Source: Leptospira alexanderi serovar Manhao 3 str. L 60 (GTDB taxonomy: Bacteria; Spirochaetota; Leptospiria; Leptospirales; Leptospiraceae). Taken from it: a stretch of DNA of 30,000 bases. Location of the stretch: the NCBI RefSeq assembly GCF_000243815.2, contig NZ_AHMT02000017.1:32501-62500 (forward strand), read 5' to 3'. Position numbers and translations under genes: made by a program. Shown here piece by piece: positions 23,467 to 30,000 of this stretch. Positions within the stretch are counted from its first letter, which is position 1; each line of letters opens with the position of its first letter. A model generated the notes under the pieces. That model was not told where the DNA came from. It did not search any database and saw only the letters and a program-made list of their open reading frames with translations.

Positions 23467-23829
23467 ATGAAATCGAACAGATTCGAAAAAGAAATTTCGG
23501 ACAGACTTTGTAGTAATGTTTGGAATTCTAGAATCTGCGACGCAGTTTACAAAAAACGCCGTTGGAGAACGATCCAATTAGCGTTGATTGCATTTTTATC
23601 CGCTTTCTTTTCCAGCTCTATGGTTTGGTTGATTTTTTTTGAAAATCAAAAAGCTGGGCTTGCTCGTAACGAACTTCATACTTGGATTCAAGAGCAGATT
23701 TATGGAGCGACTGTGGAAGCCGAATCTAAAGTGCAAAGTACAATCTATAAAGAAGAAAATACTGCGAGAAATGGCCCCGTTTTCTTGGATGTCGACACGT
23801 TGATCGAGGCTTCGTTGGACCGAAGATGA
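23467..23829 (+). CDS. Single-span membrane protein, probable anti-sigma factor
   Basis: 120 residues. A cytoplasmic N-terminal 35 residues (MKSNRFEKEISDRLCSNVWN, then basic KKRRWR) precedes one membrane span (ALIAFLSAFFSSSMVWLIFF, about residues 39-58). A periplasmic tail follows with a helix (HTWIQEQIYGATVEAESKVQ). The short cytosolic segment fits the size and topology of CnrY, which clamps its sigma factor with such a peptide. It has no zinc-binding HxxxCxxC motif, so it is not a ZAS anti-sigma. It begins 12 bases after the sigma gene. The role is inferred from position and topology. Confidence 0.65.
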   Translation: MKSNRFEKEISDRLCSNVWNSRICDAVYKKRRWRTIQLALIAFLSAFFSSSMVWLIFFENQKAGLARNELHTWIQEQIYGATVEAESKVQSTIYKEENTARNGPVFLDVDTLIEASLDRR

Positions 23830-23876
23830 TCAATTAGAAAATTTGAATATAAATTAAGTACTCAAAACTCAGATAA

Positions 23877-23897
23877 AGAGTCCGTCCCAAAACCTCA
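23877..23897 (+). repeat. Short relative of the dispersed intergenic repeat, copy C
   Basis: AGAGTCCGTCCCAAAACCTC, close to the first 20 bases of copy B (AGAGTCTGTTCCAAAACCTT). It lies 47 bp beyond the anti-sigma-like gene. Confidence 0.4.
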
Positions 23898-23939
23898 GAA
23901 CTCCACGAGAATTTAACAATGATAAAGCCTGTTTGAAGT

Positions 23940-23978
23940 CTATAGAATCACCAAAGAGGCGTAATTGTGGTTCTATAG
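23940..23978. terminator. Long inverted repeat downstream of the ECF unit
   Basis: CTATAGAATCAC (23940-23951) pairs with GTGGTTCTATAG (23967-23978): 11 Watson-Crick pairs and one G-T wobble around a 15-base loop. No T-run follows. It may end the ECF transcript or be part of a decayed repeat. Elsewhere in 23830-24330 I see no certain gene. Confidence 0.35.
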
Positions 23979-24134
23979 TGAACTAACGTTTCAATTTATA
24001 TCTATTCCATTTCCGGTTTTGCGAGAGCCGTAAAAATTTTGGTCGGAAAGATTTTTTGAGGGAAAATCCAAAGTCGCCCGAAATCCCCATTAATTCCCGT
24101 CGGGGCAATTGGTTTAAGGGCGCATATTGGAAAC

Positions 24135-24266
24135 ATGTTTTGCTATGACGAAAGGAATTTTGATCTTGAATATGGTTCTTTGGAAATACGATTTAAAGCC
24201 GGTTTTTTTGGTCATAACGTCAAAATAGAACCTTTAGTCACATCAAGACCGAAGTATGGGGCGTGA
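24135..24266 (+). CDS. Possible 43-residue protein before the M23 gene
   Basis: ATG at 24135 (GGAAAC just upstream) opens MFCYDERNFDLEYGSLEIRF then KAGFFGHNVKIEPLVTSRPK, ending 64 bp before the peptidase gene. The composition is protein-like, with alternating polar and hydrophobic residues, but the ribosome site is poorly spaced and no family is recognised. It may be a remnant. Confidence 0.25.
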   Translation: MFCYDERNFDLEYGSLEIRFKAGFFGHNVKIEPLVTSRPKYGA

Positions 24267-24330
24267 ATGAATTTGGTTTCCACTTGACCTATATTTCCCC
24301 CGGATAGACCCTTAATCTGGAATCATATCC

Positions 24331-25302
<972 letters not shown>

Positions 25303-25319
25303 TTTAGCCGGGGTCGAAT

Positions 25320-27365
<2,046 letters not shown>

Positions 27366-27398
27366 AATTTACTAAATAGAATTTATTGGATGCCAAAA

Positions 27399-27423
27399 AC
27401 AGATTTGTTCATTAAAAATCTGT
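27399..27423 (+). terminator. Hairpin after ligA
   Basis: ACAGATTT and AAATCTGT form an 8-bp stem around nine bases, 33 bases beyond the ligA stop. No T-run follows, so it is only a candidate terminator. Copy D of the dispersed repeat (27416-27437) overlaps its right arm. Confidence 0.35.
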
Positions 27424-27437
27424 CTCAAAACTTTAGA
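27416..27437 (+). repeat. Short relative of the dispersed intergenic repeat, copy D
   Basis: AAATCTGTCTCAAAACTTTA resembles the first 20 bases of copies A, B and C. It is the most diverged of the four and would not be convincing alone. Confidence 0.3.
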
Positions 27438-27749
27438 ATACAGATATGTTTACAACCTCTTCTTGCGGAGACCGGCATTTGTATATTCGTGGAAATTACT
27501 CATCCCTACATAATAGAGTGTCCAAAATTCTACATCTAAACGGGAATTTGCGATTTCTCTTCTTGCATCGGTTTTCGGTATGAAACTGTCGAGTCTTGAA
27601 ACTGTTGACTTGGGAACCATGACTAAGTTTTGAAAACTGGTTTATCCCGATGATGTCGTAACTTGTACCATGGAAGTAAAGAATAAGATACAAAAAATGA
27701 AAGTGGTAGAGATGAAAAGTCCTCTGGAATAATCAAAAAGGAGAGACAA
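27438..27749. other. Gene-free spacer
   Basis: About 310 bases. A minus-strand frame of 65 codons exists (27496-27693) but has no ribosome site and an implausible composition. I see no RNA gene or strong repeat here. Confidence 0.5.
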
Positions 27750-27818
27750 TTGGAAAGGATAAATGCAAAGTTCTCCCCCAGTTCGAATTCAGAATCCGTT
27801 GCGCACGATCAAAAGTAA
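27750..27818 (+). CDS. Possible 22-codon leader peptide before the thiolase-like gene
   Basis: TTG at 27750, six bases after AAGGAG, opens ERINAKFSPSSNSESVAHDQ and stops 18 bases before the thiolase-like ATG. The ribosome site is better than that of the main gene. It could be a leader peptide affecting its translation, or chance. No regulatory motif is obvious. Confidence 0.25.
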   Translation: MERINAKFSPSSNSESVAHDQK

Positions 27819-27836
27819 AGTTTTCAAGGTAAATCT

Positions 27837-29736
<1,900 letters not shown>

Positions 29737-29814
29737 GAATCACTTTCTGCTGGATTCGAACTCATACAAAAATAGAATCCGTAATGAAGTATTTTTTCCT
29801 AGGGGAATTCAATC

Positions 29815-30000
<186 letters not shown>

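Noticed and set aside
27496..27693. 65-residue minus-strand frame
   Set aside because: No ribosome site, unusual composition and no neighbours on that strand.

Overview
The window most likely comes from the chromosome of a pathogenic Leptospira. The clearest evidence is a 195-residue OmpA-domain lipoprotein at 9090-9677 that matches Loa22, a surface lipoprotein typical of the pathogenic clade. AT-rich spacers, frequent TTG/GTG starts with AGGAG-type ribosome sites, a loose spirochaete-type lipobox and dispersed intergenic repeats fit this. I cannot name the species from the sequence alone.

Layout. 67-3630: a large protein of unknown function, then fumC. 3631-4290: gene-free, with a hairpin, a degenerate repeat and the first copy of a 101-bp element with 17-bp inverted ends. 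4290-8955: an accessory, prophage-like island. A leftward cassette of small genes (HTH protein, two unknown proteins, a double-CxxC protein, an HTH-like protein, a pseudogene, a DUF1353 protein and a tiny membrane protein) is divergent from a short CI-like repressor. Two near-palindromic operators sit in the shared control region. Excisionase-like and decayed genes lie to the right, and no integrase or structural phage gene is present, so this looks like a remnant. 9041-10754: loa22 and a divergent RluA-type pseudouridine synthase.

10723-14242 is a leftward run of four closely packed genes: nucleoside phosphorylase-like protein, spore-photoproduct-lyase-like radical SAM enzyme, short-chain dehydrogenase and omega-amidase-like hydrolase. 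14319-15445 holds a rightward DUF1232/inositol-monophosphatase pair ended by a clear terminator. 15501-19912 is a leftward operon of three glycosyltransferases led by a methyltransferase-like protein. It is divergent from an Rmd-like GDP-deoxyhexose reductase, so it is probably a surface polysaccharide locus.

20952-23829: intergenic repeats including the second, almost identical 101-bp element, a SanA/DUF218 protein, and a three-gene unit of Spy/CnrX-like periplasmic protein, ECF sigma factor and single-span membrane protein that resembles a CnrYXH signalling module. 24331-27365: a membrane-anchored M23 peptidase and NAD-dependent DNA ligase. 27837-30000: a thiolase-fold protein without the usual catalytic cysteine and carrying a DUF35-like tail, an unknown protein, and the start of another gene cut by the window edge.

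The parts most worth attention are the repressor/operator switch and its decaying cassette, the paired 101-bp elements, the separate 177-bp element with 20-bp inverted ends, the CnrYXH-like module, and the cysteine-less thiolase-DUF35 fusion.
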